Positions 20,075 through 32,990 of a DNA stretch of 64,000 bases are shown here, in pieces (the first letter of the stretch is position 1; every line of letters starts with the position of its first letter). The translations under genes and the position numbers were made by a program. The notes beneath the pieces are model-generated. The model was not told where the DNA came from and did not search any database. It saw nothing but the letters and a program-made list of their open reading frames with translations. Source of the stretch: Entoloma clypeatum (Eukaryota > Basidiomycota > Agaricomycetes > Agaricales > Entolomataceae); assembly GCA_963565915.1 (NCBI GenBank), contig OY751492.1, positions 2,356,001 to 2,420,000 of the forward strand, written 5' to 3'.

Positions 20075-21652
20075 ATGGCAGCGATGAAACTGGCCATCGT
20101 CGGGGGTGGTCCGTCGGCCTTCTATGTCGCCTCACGTCTGCTTTCTCTCTCAGGCAACCTTGGGCAACTGCGCATCCACATGTTCGACAGGCTATGGGCA
20201 CCCCACGGCCTCGTTCGATACGGCGTCGCGCCCGACCACCCCGAAGTCAAGGCAAGTCTGCCATGATACCCTTGAGTTCTCTCTTTATACTCCTCTCTTT
20301 CTCCCAAGAACTGCACTCATAAATTCGACACCGCCGCCGCCGACTCCCGATTCCGCTTCTTCGGGAATGTAAACCTCGGTGGGCCATCATCGTCCATCCC
20401 ATCGGCCACCCCGCTCCCATTGCAGTCCCTCTTCCGAAACTACACCCACGTCGTCTTTGCAACAGGCTGCACAGAGCCCACTCTCCACCCGTCTCTCGCG
20501 CCGTCGTCCTACTGCGTTCCCGCGCTTTCTCTCGTACACTGGTACACTCAGCACCCGTCCCGCCCACCACCACCACCCCTCCAAGATCTATCCCATGTAT
20601 CTATTATCGGGAACGGAAATGTCTCCCTCGACATTGCTCGCATCCTCCTGGCACCCGTCTCACTTCTCGCTCAATACGACGTCCCTGCCCCCGTCCTCAA
20701 CGTCCTTGCCCGCTCTCAAGTAAACCACGTATCCATCATCGCCCGCCGCGGTCCCCTCGAAGCTGCTTTCACAACCAAGGAGCTCCGCGAACTCATCAAC
20801 CTCCCCAACACTTCCATGCTCCCCCTCCCGCATCACCTCCTCTCTGTCCCGCCCTCCCTCACCCGGCAGCAGTCCCGCGTCCTACAGCTGCTCCAGAAAG
20901 GTTCGCCAAGGCCGCCTCCCGCCTCCCCGAGCACTTCCCACAAGACCTGGTCTCTCGAGTTCTTCCGTTCCCCCATCCATCTCACCCTCCCTCCACCCAC
21001 ACCCACACCCCCTTCTCCGCGCCCCCTCGCAGATCTAACCCTCGCGCACACAACTCTCGACCCCACACACGCTCGCGCCATCCCAACATCCGCCCGGACC
21101 GTCCTCCCCACCTCGCTCGTGGTCACGTCACTCGGCTTCCACGCTGCCTCCTCCCTCCCATTCTACGACCCCACCCTGCGGCACCTGCGCACCGACCCCG
21201 CCGGCCGTGTCCTTCCCCCCGGAGCTCCCGCGCCGGTGAAGAATGTCTACGCGTCCGGATGGACCGCAACCGGCGCGCACGGCGTGCTCGCGGCGACAAT
21301 GATGAACGCGTACGCGCTCGCGGACACGATTTTGTCTGACTGGCTTCCGGAGGCGAAGGAGACGGGGGAGGACCTGCATACGGTTCCGCCGGAGCAGGGT
21401 GGGTTTGGTGATATGCCCTCTTCGGTCGGGAGCTGTGAGTCTGGGGGAGTGGGGATGGCAGCGAACCCGAATGCGCATCCGACGGACCCGCCGGCGGAGG
21501 TTGTTGAGGGGCTGAGGAAGGGGCAGGTGACGACGTATGAGGATTGGAAGGCTGTGGATGCGGAGGAGGTGAGGCGGGGTGAGGAGCTTGGGAAGGAGAG
21601 GGAACGGATGGGGTGGGAGGAGGCGAGAGCGTTTTTGGCGGGGGGGAGGTGA
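20075..21652 (+). CDS. ARH1: NADPH:adrenodoxin (ferredoxin) oxidoreductase
   Basis: Two exons, 20075-20251 and 20309-21652, give 506 residues. The intron begins GC (AAG|GCAAGT) and ends AAG. The FAD-binding motif VGGGPSAFYVA lies at the very N terminus; VRYGVAPDHPEVKN and FRFFGNV are family signatures; the NADPH-binding site is IIGNGNVSLD, and ASGWTATGAHGVLA is near the end. The enzyme passes electrons from NADPH to mitochondrial ferredoxin for Fe-S cluster and heme A synthesis. The FAD motif begins six residues after the Met, so no classic presequence is seen; an upstream non-AUG start or an internal signal would be needed for import. The gene follows TMA64 closely. Confidence 0.92.
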
Positions 21653-21797
21653 TTCTTGTGTGGAATCCCTCATTACTCATAAGACACGTCCGACCTTTTA
21701 CATATCAATGTAAAACGCTTGGAACACCAACTAGATTCTCATTTAAAAAAGTGCTTGAGATAAGGCGCAGCAAAGAAAGGGCAACCTTCTCGAAGCA
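21653..21797. other. 3' flank of ARH1
   Basis: Short AT-rich sequence between the ARH1 stop and the tRNA-like gene; no other feature seen. Confidence 0.4.
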
Positions 21798-21886
21798 CGG
21801 CCCACCCCTGAATCGAACAGGAAACTCCAGCAGAGTATATATGATGATATATGTAGGTGGAATGTTTGCCATTACACCAATGGGCC
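21798..21886 (-). tRNA. tRNA-like gene, probably intron-containing, isotype unresolved
   Basis: On the minus strand GGCCCAT at the start pairs with GTGGGCC at the end, a 7-bp acceptor stem with one G-T pair. The A box (TGGTGTAATGG) and B box (GTTCGATTC) are present. The D stem GTGT/ACAT and the T stem TCCTG/CAGGG pair. The middle is about 15-20 bases too long for an intron-free tRNA and is AT-rich, which fits an intron after the anticodon. I could not fold a standard anticodon stem with U33, so the isotype is not assigned and a pseudogene is possible. Confidence 0.5.
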
Positions 21887-22756
21887 CGTCAGTAGACCAT
21901 GAACTCAAGGATGTGGATGGAGAATTCCGCGTGAAACAACGAAATGGAAGAAATTCCTTTCCCCGGCACGGTAAGCGGCAGCTGCAGGAGCCTGAATCAG
22001 ACAGATGGGCCCAACAAATGGTTAGAGATTGTCATACTAATTATTGCCGTTTCACCATTCGGTCTGCCGCCGAATGTGGTGAAGAGAAATGTAGATACAC
22101 AACAATTGCAGTTGTGTTCCACTTCGCGAGGTACGCCATGAGATAGTACTTAGATTCTCTTTAGTTGTTCTCTGTAGATTGTGCGCACCATGATGTCATC
22201 AAAAATCACGAAATAAGAGACGATGTTGTTCAAAGCCCAGTTCTAGATTAGACCCAGGCTATTTAAGGCTTACATCCGGCGTTTGCCAGGCCGCAAACTC
22301 GAGACCAAAGGGTCTGGTGGTTTCCTGGCAGCCTCCAAGAGCTGGGGGGGAGTCATGAAGAAAACGGCCATCCCACCAGTTTTCGGTGGAGCATAAGTAA
22401 GACCAGAAAAAAACGAGAGTATAACTATAACTTCGGGTATGATGATCTTTGAATCATATGAACTTGACGGCTTTCGACGCACACAAGTGCAGAAGAGATG
22501 AACAAGCCTTTGACCAGATGACGCAGAGATAATCCGGATGCACCACGGGAAGAGATGGCGAACGCTGAAGTCACAGTGCCAATTTTGGGGAAGCTGTATC
22601 ACAGTGACAAGGTGTTCAGCTGCAGGTCAGCTGGGAATATGGCCTCCACGTCGCAGGTCCATTTAGGTATCAAGAACTGACCCTTCACCAACCGTCATAC
22701 TGATAATAAGAGCCGTCACATCCAGGTCACATCACAAGATTTTCTCTTCTATCACC
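21887..22756. other. Intergenic region between tRNA-like gene and DIM1
   Basis: The only candidate is a minus-strand frame at 22270-22602 whose last 45 residues (ending RPGKRRM) look protein-like and could be a terminal exon of a small gene. I could not build a full gene from it. The DIM1 promoter lies at the right end. Confidence 0.35.
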
Positions 22757-24034
<1,278 letters not shown>

Positions 24035-24299
24035 CGCTTTTAGCTCTTTCCTCGCTTTTTTTCCAGGCTACACTGCCTCTCCATGATGCACAACTTCAAT
24101 GTGCGGCGTTTTACCGCTTTTTACAGTGCCGAGCATTCGTTTGTGAACAAGGGCATGTGGTAGGCCATATGCTGTTGTCCTAGGTACAAAAATGCACCAT
24201 GACCATTTTCTTATCATGTATACAGTCCGTAAGCGCATTCTGGTGTTCATTGTCCTCGTCCCCAAGTTCTTCGATGCACTCAGAGAACTGCGCAACTGA

Positions 24300-25408
24300 T
24301 CAGATGGTTCTCGTTGCAATTGCTTTCCTCAAAGCACCTGGTATCGCGTTCGCGACAGTCTACGTCCTCTTCAGAATTGGACAATTTCGCAAGAGAATTT
24401 GCACCACACGAAATCGCGCTCTCCGCCGACCCGACACAGCCCCGGCCACCACAATATATAAGTCAGTATGCTGTGGACCGCCCGCCTCTCAGTTACATCC
24501 ACAACACCTCCCAAGAAATCATAAGAATGCGTTTGAATGTTATTCTTGCATTCACAAAAAAGTTCCGTTGTAGGAAAGGAGCTGTTCCATCCATCGGTCA
24601 CGCGGTCTCGGATCCAACTTCCAGCAGTCAGTTGACATTGGCATCAAACAATATTCTGAATCTACAGACGCCTACAACTACGAGCGCGCCTCTACCGATC
24701 CATCCTTCCACTACCACGTTTTCAACTTATCTCTCAGGCAATTATCCTCCCAATCACCACCTGCCACTGGAAGCAAACATACACCTGCCCCTTCCAGGTT
24801 CGTATCTCCAGAAGGGGCCTATGGTATCAATAACCAATGCAACTGTTCATGGTTTATCTTTCAGTTGCGGCCTCCTTTCGGCGATCCCCTGCGGGCTCCC
24901 TTACTTGGGGTCCAACCAGGGAGGTGGTCAGTTTTGATGAAGAAGAGCGTAGGCGGCTATATTGGCGGTTGGCCAAACTCGTGATCGGGTTCATCGTCAT
25001 TAGCGGCATCCTCGCCATTATCTTGCTCGTTCCCAAGATAGGGCCACCCCCTTGTCCACATACCAAGGCAGTGTGTGAGTTCAGATTTATCCGAGGTTCT
25101 CCAGGCCCATGCTGAGTAGTTTCACAGGTTGACGTTGAGCGCCGACCTAGTTTGTCGATTGAACAACTACAAGATGCATATACCCTGGAACTGCGGTTTG
25201 TTATACCCTTGATCCTATCTCATACAGCTCAAGCACAACTGTCATTCTCGGACGCCACGGGCTTTTCCGCTTGACTATCGGACTCTTTTACGGCTGGCTA
25301 ACACCTATATCGGATCCTCCAAGTTACAGATCCTTCTTCCATAGCGCAGGATCATACCCCCATCACGATATCTCACACGAAGATGACATACCCTTGCTCA
25401 GGCTTTGA
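24300..25408 (+). CDS. Predicted single-pass membrane protein, unknown
   Basis: Several exons in different frames read as one protein, but the first exon and some borders are uncertain. Segments in order: FAREFAPHEIALSADPTQPR with a Tyr/Pro-rich follow-on (about 24370-24500); a soluble part near 24605-24830; then SFDEEERRRLYWRLAK directly before a hydrophobic helix (IGFIVISGILAIILLV, about 24985-25030); then VDVERRPSLSIEQLQDAY (25129-25197); and a last exon from about 25229 to TGA at 25406-25408. The charge pattern suggests a cytosolic N-terminal part and one membrane anchor. I do not recognise the family. Confidence 0.5.
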
Positions 25409-28266
25409 CATCATCATAGAGACGATTGAAAACCTCTCCCACACTTGCCGTCGCGACCCACACTGCGAAGCCACATATGACGGCAAGGAATTCGCACTCG
25501 TGCCTCCAGACATGTTGACACGATCTACACCGTCCCCGTGACGATACTACCCTTCATTAGATACCCCGCGCTCCGTCGAGTAGCCCGCTCGGCGCGTTAA
25601 ACGCCAGTAGCCGAATTCCACCGAGCGACGGACATTGTCCCAGGGGTGACCGGTGACCGGTGACCACATACGAAGATCGGTTTCTTGTCGCTGCTATCCA
25701 CAGGTTTCTCCTTTATTCTAGACTTTACGCGAATACGCGTCTTCCTTTCGGCTCATCAAGGCATAGATTTTTCAGGGAAACTGGCATTCTTCCTTGCGTG
25801 GGGTTCCGCGTCGGGCCCTGCTTGGCTGATCGGGTGTCAAGGAGTGAAGGACACTGAGTCTGGACAGGGCCATTTAAGGGCATACATGGATGGAAACGCG
25901 GGGCCCGTGATTAGATCATATTTGCCACGCCTCTCAAACTATGTACTTTGAACGGGATCTGATTGGCTGCTCGCCCTTTCACTTTTTGAGAGGGGGTGCA
26001 AATATGCTCTATTGAGAAGGATTGACTGCAAGTTGAAACATGAGGGTCGCGGCGGTACGACCAACATCAAGGGATTCTCCAGACAGTGATAAGGAAGCCC
26101 GCGGTACTAGAACTTTCAAGCTTCACACAAGCTTCATACAAGCGATCAAACCTGGATAACTTCAGGGAGTTGTTCTTGGAAAACAAGTGGGTACATGATT
26201 GATTGATCAGGACCAATGATCAACAGGTCCTGATTCTTACATACTTGTCCCGAAATGCTTGTACATAGGCGTATGACCTACTACCAAAACTTAATCTGAA
26301 CATCCTCGAATTTCATTACAATATGTATTGTACTTTGTACTGACCATGACTCGCGTGATCGCGTATTGGCATATGGCAACCTTCCCACGCACGCGACTCG
26401 AGCGCGTTTTCCACAGTACTCAGACGGATTGCAAATGAACCAACGAGTAAGTAGTATGCATTTGACATTATATATAGAATATCAATGTGATAGTAAACGA
26501 TTATAAGCAAGTAATATACCAAAAGCCCAAGTGAAACAGCCTAACTTAATAACAGCACTATGGTGTAACGCGCTCTTTCAACGGGATGTACGTTGGCACT
26601 CTGTGAACGGGACTTGGAAGAGATTTTGGATTTTGCGCTCTTCAATGATAACCTGAAATGAAATGATTATCCAGGAGTCAAGACAACAATCAAATCCCAT
26701 TGGCCATAGACGACGGGTGAGAACATACCTCAGGGCATCTGCAGTTGCTTGCCGTCTTATGTTTATGCCTGGAACTGGTTTTGCATTCGACCGAGTAGCA
26801 GTCCATGGTCTCGCCGGTGAAGTAACGACCGTGGAAGTGCTACGTCATAAAGTGCTTAGGACCCTGTAAGAAAGAGGGAACGTGCTGTACATACCCCGCA
26901 TCCTCGGTAGAAATCACCCACGCTGAGAAGTGATGGAGGGGTGAGCCAGTAATGGATAACCATTGTGAGGAGACCCACATTTCGTGTTTGCACATCGTAG
27001 CTTGAATATGAAAGGGGTCGTACGACTGGGATGGACAGGATAGTCCTTTTGGATTCTAGAGACGCGTAGGTGGTAAGTAGTGGGCGTGGTGTCGAGTTGG
27101 AATATGTAACGGCCTTTATATATGAGCCGGGTGATTTCAGGGTGACAGTGAAGATGGGCAAAACCAAGGCAAACCTTACCCGTTACCTTACAACCCGCCA
27201 CGCCAACGGCCAACCTGCCGATATGCTTCCGGGGGTGAGGAGGGGAGTCTGATTTCGGGGTTACGCGGTAATCGGGATGTATGGTAACACGGGAAACATG
27301 GACGTTGAAAATAGCGTTGACACGCAATAATTTCTTCTGTGACACAGGCTTAGCTGAAAAAAGAACTGACCTCGTGTAACAGGTTTGAACTTATTGCATG
27401 AAAGGTGCATGAATCTCGAAGTTAGGAGGTGTGTTATCTTTATGGAACACGCCCACACGTCAATTTAATGTCAACGAGAGCTTCCATACCACACAGCATC
27501 CAAGACCACACACCCCGACGGCGCCACGTGTTCGATGCATGGCCGACGCTAAGGCCCCCGCTACTAGTCACTAGTCCCTCGTAATACTTAGGTCCGTGCC
27601 TGGTGATAATCGATAGCCCTCAAGTCGCCGTCGAGTGTTTTTGGGGCTTAGATTCTCGTCCGAAATGTATTCATGGTTCCTTAAGAATTATCATGTGTAC
27701 CGAGGATGATGAAGGCCGCCCGTCCACTTCTATAATAGTTCGTCGCTTTGTTTGACGGTAGCCGGTAGTGATGGTTCGTGGAACAATGGAAGTGGGAGAC
27801 TTTCTCAAACAACGTGAAGGCGCACGAGCGATGGGCGACAGGCCAACGGCCGTGTACCAAGACAGATCATCGTTTGAATAGTCACCATAGTGATCCACGA
27901 AAGGATGAAACACCACAGACTCTACGCCGTATGTATGTATAACTTCACCCAGAAGCTCTTGTCGAACCTGTGATCCAGTAAACCTCTGCCGCAACTTGCC
28001 TGCGGCTCCGGAATTCGATGTCCGGTCCCGTATCGCGATTCGCGACATGATGGAGATCGGAATGTGGGCTCTATACCAGACTCAGTGGACCAAGTTCGAC
28101 TTCATGCAATGAACATTGGGAGCACGTAGGAGCAGATGGTGTCCCGTAGGTGATGAAACAGAAGCGTGGGTGGCATGATGGACTGTCGTTGGCAGGGCTA
28201 TGTTTGGATCTGATTGTCTGCAGACCACCAGACTTTCGACAATCTACAAGCTTCGAACGAGCAACA
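25409..28266. other. Gene-poor region of 2.9 kb
   Basis: I find no convincing gene. Open frames here are short and lack the codon pattern of the neighbours. A small direct repeat, three copies of GGTGACC, lies at 25645-25665. The stretch 26150-26560 is AT-rich. Confidence 0.4.
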
Positions 28267-28921
28267 ATGCCTTCATGTGAGTCGCACGCTTGAGTCATTC
28301 ACCCTGGCCTGATAGTGACGCCAACAGTCGCCGACCTCAAGGAGAAAGCGGTTAAAGCCAAGGATGCCAGCATTGAAAAGATCCAGCAGACCAAGGACCG
28401 GAATACAAGGTCTGGTTTATATATGAAACTGAAGACACATGAGACTCAGTCTGTACAGTATACCGCTGAAGAAGACCAATTGGAATCCTTATGGTGGGGA
28501 ACCAGCCCCTGCACCACCACCCCCAAGAGTAAGCGCGAATACTCGTCCAACCCTCGCCTTCCCTCCCCCGCCTCCTCCTCCGAATCGTACAGGCATGCCA
28601 CCTCCTCCGACTCGCACGCCATCGATCATCAAACCCTCTTCATCGCCCATATCTCCGCCAACTCCACCTTCGTTGCAACAACCTGCTCTGGCGCCGCCCC
28701 GTCTACCGGCTCGCACACTGTCCACCGGCCCACCTCCCATACAGCGATCGACTCGCCCGAATACTGCATTCCCGCCATCCAGAGTTCAGCCTGAACCCGA
28801 AATCGATTGGTCCAATCTGACCGCTGAGGACAAACAAGTCTTTTTCAGCTGGTTGGACGAGTTCTTCGGCAAGTTTTATAACATCGAGATTCCCTTCAAG
28901 AATGCCACGTCCTATAGATAG
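28267..28921 (+). CDS. Proline-rich protein, unknown
   Basis: Three exons, 28267-28276, 28316-28409 and 28459-28921, join in phase to 188 residues. The first exon has only ten bases. The N-terminal third is a charged helix (ADLKEKAVKAKDASIEKIQQ). The middle holds several runs of four to seven prolines of the kind bound by SH3 or profilin. The C terminus, WSNLTAEDKQVFFSWLDEFF, is conserved-looking and helical. Such an order is seen in fungal actin-patch partners, but I cannot name a family, and the role is inferred only from the proline runs. Confidence 0.65.
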
Positions 28922-30620
28922 TCGAATTTCTTGTAAGAAACCTCTTCAATCCATGACTTTGGGGGGTTGATCTAGTAGATGTTCAGGTGTATTTCACCAC
29001 CCGAATCGACCCAGGAGTCGACTTGCAAAACTGGACTTTTATCTTTTGCTTTGTCTTCTGTCATTGGAGTTCCTTGGCAAATGATACGGTGTTGTCAGGC
29101 CTTAATTTGCGGCCAAGCCGCGAATCCTCACGAATCCCGGACAAAGCTTCCAGTGCAGCCAGCAGATTGACGCATGGGGTTATCATGAAAGAACCTTACG
29201 GAGATTAAGGACGCTCCTTCATAACACTTTATCATAGTTCGCCAGCAGAGTGAGTCTAGTAGGTTTGCCTCATGATACCAATCAAAATCTTGGGACACGT
29301 TGAATTTTGAAATCTTAAGGACAGATCCCTCTTTTGCTACGATCTAATTACACTTTCCCCACAATTACACCAGAACGCGTGTTTTTACACGATGCCCGCA
29401 CCAGAACATAGCCTTCGTACGTAGATAATCTGCAACGCCTCTTATTTCCTGACGGAAACATGCATTCATAGACGTGGATCCCGAGCGCAAGCGATTGCAA
29501 TATCTTATAATAGAACCTGCCCATTTCAACGAGGCAGCCAAATCAATCACGGGGCCTCGTGTATGTGCGTTGTCCACAGCTTGAGTCATCTTTCTTCGAT
29601 AACCCACTGTCCAGGGAGGAGGTTCATGGCCGCCAGGCCCTCATCGCCGTTCCTGTAGCGATTGTCGGCCCCCGAGCTTTCCATTCAATTCATCTGCATC
29701 AAGGCAATCCGATATCGCGATACACGTTTTCCAGGCCTGGGGCAAGAGTCTAACTTTCAGAAACGATGGCCGAAACGTACCTTTCCGCAATGGGCTTTCT
29801 TGGGCGCAAGGAAACACGCATCAGTAGCTGGCACTCCGAGCCGAAACGACAACTCTAGTATTAGTCTCCGCAGTTTTGGGATAGGTCAAGGTCGCCGTTT
29901 TATCCTCCACGCCGCCGCTCCCCAACGTGATTCCCACACGCCTCCTATCCAAAACATCACCACTCAAGTGTTTATCCTTACGCCTTGGCATGTAGTCCTT
30001 TGGTGATTCATTGGATCGGGAAACTACAGTGTATCTCACACGGATTTGGTCATCTTCAGCATGTCAAGTCTGCCTCGAGGAGCGACAACATTAAGAAACA
30101 ACGACCGGACGACGGAAACGATCGATGTTCGGAGTCATGGGGTAAGGATCATCTCTTTTGCCAGATGTGCTTCGTAAACCAAGGAAGAAGAAAAAGACAA
30201 TCCGGTGTAGATTCGCTCCCATTTCTCGTTTCTCAGGCTTTGACCGTCGGATATCATGGTATCATTGGTCTGGCTCTGGGGAAGAGAAATGGACTGAATC
30301 GGATCGTAGCACTCATCCTTTCTTCGTTGAGCCAGGTCTACCTCAGTATCGATTCCAAATGATATGTCAGAAGTACCTTGCAAGTCCAAACTATCAGATT
30401 GTGGCGCGTCCCCTCACTTTCCCGCCATCATTTCCTGGTATTCATGCCAGTGAAATCTAACATAGTAAAGCAATTATTGTACGGGATCACCACACAGGCG
30501 TCTCTGGCTCAAAGGGCAACAGTCAATCGTGGCAGCTGTCGCTGATCAGCGGTTTCAATCACCGCGGGATTGCCCTTGAGCCACTTGTTCTTTCACCGCG
30601 ATACAGCACTCCTCGCCCTC
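28922..30620. other. Region of 1.7 kb without a recognisable gene
   Basis: Open frames occur on both strands (for example 29821-30039 minus and 29985-30362 plus) but none resembles a known protein and no consistent exon chain was found. The last part is the promoter and 5' leader of the SET gene; a similar sequence precedes the decayed copy near 32400. Confidence 0.35.
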
Positions 30621-31983
30621 ATGAAACGTGGCTTTCTCAACAAGCCTCCGTCTAGGGGCGTGGCCCAAGAAAGAAAACCAGATGCTTCCAGGACCATCGC
30701 CCAGACAAAGCCTCAGGCATCCGACGCCAAAACACCTATGACGCAGCCTGTCACCGTTCCTCAGATTGTCAACGTCGAGCCTGACGTCCCGATGCGAGGC
30801 AATTTTCCAACTTCCGAGTCGCTCATCCACATGAATTTAGTCACATTGCCATATCCCTCTCCATTTAGTCAAGACCTCGCCGCCATTTGTGCCTTGTATC
30901 CGGGAACAAAGGAGGCTCTTCTAGCTCTCCCCGGCTTTCCTGCACCTGTTCCCCATCGCTTCGCCTCTCCGTTCCATCTACCCTATTACGTGAACAATGT
31001 CCCAGGTATGGGCAAATCTGTTGTCGCGGCCACCTCTTTGAAACCGGGAGATGTCATTCTCTGCGAACGGCCTCTGCTCATTATGCCTGTGTATATGCCC
31101 AAGCAGGCTCTACCCGGCGGGGAATGTGTCGACATCATCTACAAATGTGTCAAGCAATCTCGTCGCTATGACCTTCACTGTCTACATAATTGCAAAGGTC
31201 CAGACGTGTCGAGGTTGGCAGGAGTTCTCGACACAAACATGCTGGACATTGGAGGCCTCCCTGGATCCTATGATGGTGGCCATGGCGCCGTCTGTATGGA
31301 TTTATCGCGTATCAATCACAGGTGAAGTTTTCGGATGCCATACTTCCTGACGACACCGCCATCTGACAAAAAAAAATACTTCCGAAAGTTGTACCCCTAA
31401 CTCCGAGCATACTTGGGATCTCAAATCGATGACATATACCGTCCGCGCCATACGCCCCATTGCAAAAGGGGAACAGATATATATCACTTATCTCGACGTG
31501 TTCGCCCCTCGCGCGGAACGCCAAAAGGAACTTCTTCGAAAGTATTCCTTCAAATGCATGTGCACCTCCTGCACCTTGCCCCAAACCGACTCCACCCGTA
31601 GCGACGTCCGTCGTTCATTGATTAAAACCATGATAAAGCAGAATCGGGAAGTCCTTCGCGAACAGGACCGCTCTCTGAAGCAGTGGGCCATGAATGCATC
31701 CCTTCCAGATGACCACCTCATCAAGCGCAGCCAGATGCTGCTCGACCTCATGGAAGAAGAAGGTGTCTATGATCGGAATGCCTGGTTTGCGCACTGTACA
31801 CTGGTATTCAAGGTGCTTAGCGCACTCGGCAATCGGGAGGCTGTGGTGAAGCTGGCGAACAAGGCCGCGACCATCACAAAGATATATACCGGGAGCGATG
31901 GCGTATGGGCTGAAATTATCAAGGCGCCCGAAGCTACGGAATGGTGGGGTTTGCGAAAGAAGAATGCGACCCGAAGAAATTGA
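30621..31983 (+). CDS. SET-domain protein
   Basis: Two exons, 30621-31321 and 31389-31983, give 431 residues. The SET core begins at GMGKSVVAATSLKPGDVIL and has the split motif: LSRINHSCTPN, formed across the intron, and the Tyr-containing GEQIYITYLD. A post-SET-like cysteine group follows (KCMCTSC). There is no MYND finger, so it resembles the SMYD/SETD5-type proteins that are expanded in mushrooms. Lys methyltransferase activity is inferred from the intact NHSC and Tyr motifs; the substrate is unknown. A decayed partial copy lies just downstream. Confidence 0.88.
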
Positions 31984-31995
31984 ATCCTCATAGCT

Positions 31996-32394
31996 GTGTG
32001 TCCTCGACTCTCATTTCTTTCGCCTCTAGAAGTGAATTCCTCGTTCGTTGTACTCTATTCCCCCTTCCGGCCGTGGAGTCATGATGCCTACCCATATCGA
32101 ATATCAATTGTGATCAAAACTTCAGAGGCAGATTCGTCTCTGAACACTTACTACTATGCTCTTGCAGTGACTCTCAGTATCACGCCCCAACCTGCAGACT
32201 GTTGATTTCGTCTTCGACGGTGAATATATATCAGCTGCATTTGTGTGTGTCTCGACTCTGCTTCACATTCATTTGTTGTGATTTCGAATTTCAATGCGTG
32301 TCGAACATTATTCACCCTGCGCGTTCTTGTGGCGAGTCTCTGGTTGAAAGGTCGCACCGTGCGGTGGACAGTCAACGCCTAGGGGGGATAAGTG
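31996..32394. other. 3' flank of the SET gene
   Basis: AT-rich sequence with no ORF of note. Parts of it (near 32030-32060 and 32170-32215) resemble sequence near 32890-32930 and 32960-33005, so it belongs to the tandem duplication. Confidence 0.35.
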
Positions 32395-32990
32395 GGTCAA
32401 AATTTAATCACCGCGGCCTGGTTCTTTCAAATCACACTGCTCTCACTAGCTATCATGAAGCGCGGTTTTCTCAATAAGCATCTGTCTAGGGCAGTGAAAG
32501 AAAACAAACCAGACCAGAAAAAGCCTCAGGCGGCCGACGCCAAAGCACCTGTGGGGTAACTTGCCACCCTGACTGCCGTCAAGCTCAAGCCGTACGTCCT
32601 GATGCAAGGCAAAATTCCAACTCCACTCATAGGCACGAATCTAGTGATACTTATTACCACCATATCCCTCTCCATCTCGTCAAGAGAACACAGTTGTTTG
32701 TCACGGTGTCTTTTATCCAGGAACAAGAGTCAAGGAGGCTCTCCTAGCTCTTCCTGGCTTACCTGCGTCCATTTCCCATCGCATCGCCTCTTTTTTTGAT
32801 CATATCATATGAAGACGTCCCCGGAATGGGCCAATCCGTCGTCACATCCACCGAAATTTGAACACATCTGTGAAGACATCGACTCGTTTTGTAAATTGAA
32901 TTCCTCGTGTGGTGTACCCTACTCGACGTCGAGTCGTCCCCCATTGCACCATTGAGATGCAGTCAGCATCACCCCTGCAGACCACGATGC
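32395..32990 (+). pseudogene. Decayed tandem copy of the SET gene
   Basis: The copy starts with MKRGFLNKHLSRAV at 32455, matching MKRGFLNKPPSRGV of the parent, and has a stop after 34 codons (32557-32559). Further matches to the parent run in broken frames through the segment equivalent to YPGTKEALLALPGFP (about 32708-32770) and PGMGKSVV (about 32820). It then drops to sequence similar to the parent's 3' flank. The SET core itself is missing. So this is a tandem duplicate with a large internal deletion. Confidence 0.75.

Noticed and set aside
26856..27345. Minus-strand frames of 103 and 143 codons in the gene-poor region
   Set aside because: They overlap in different frames, have no recognisable motif, and lie in AT-rich non-coding-looking sequence.
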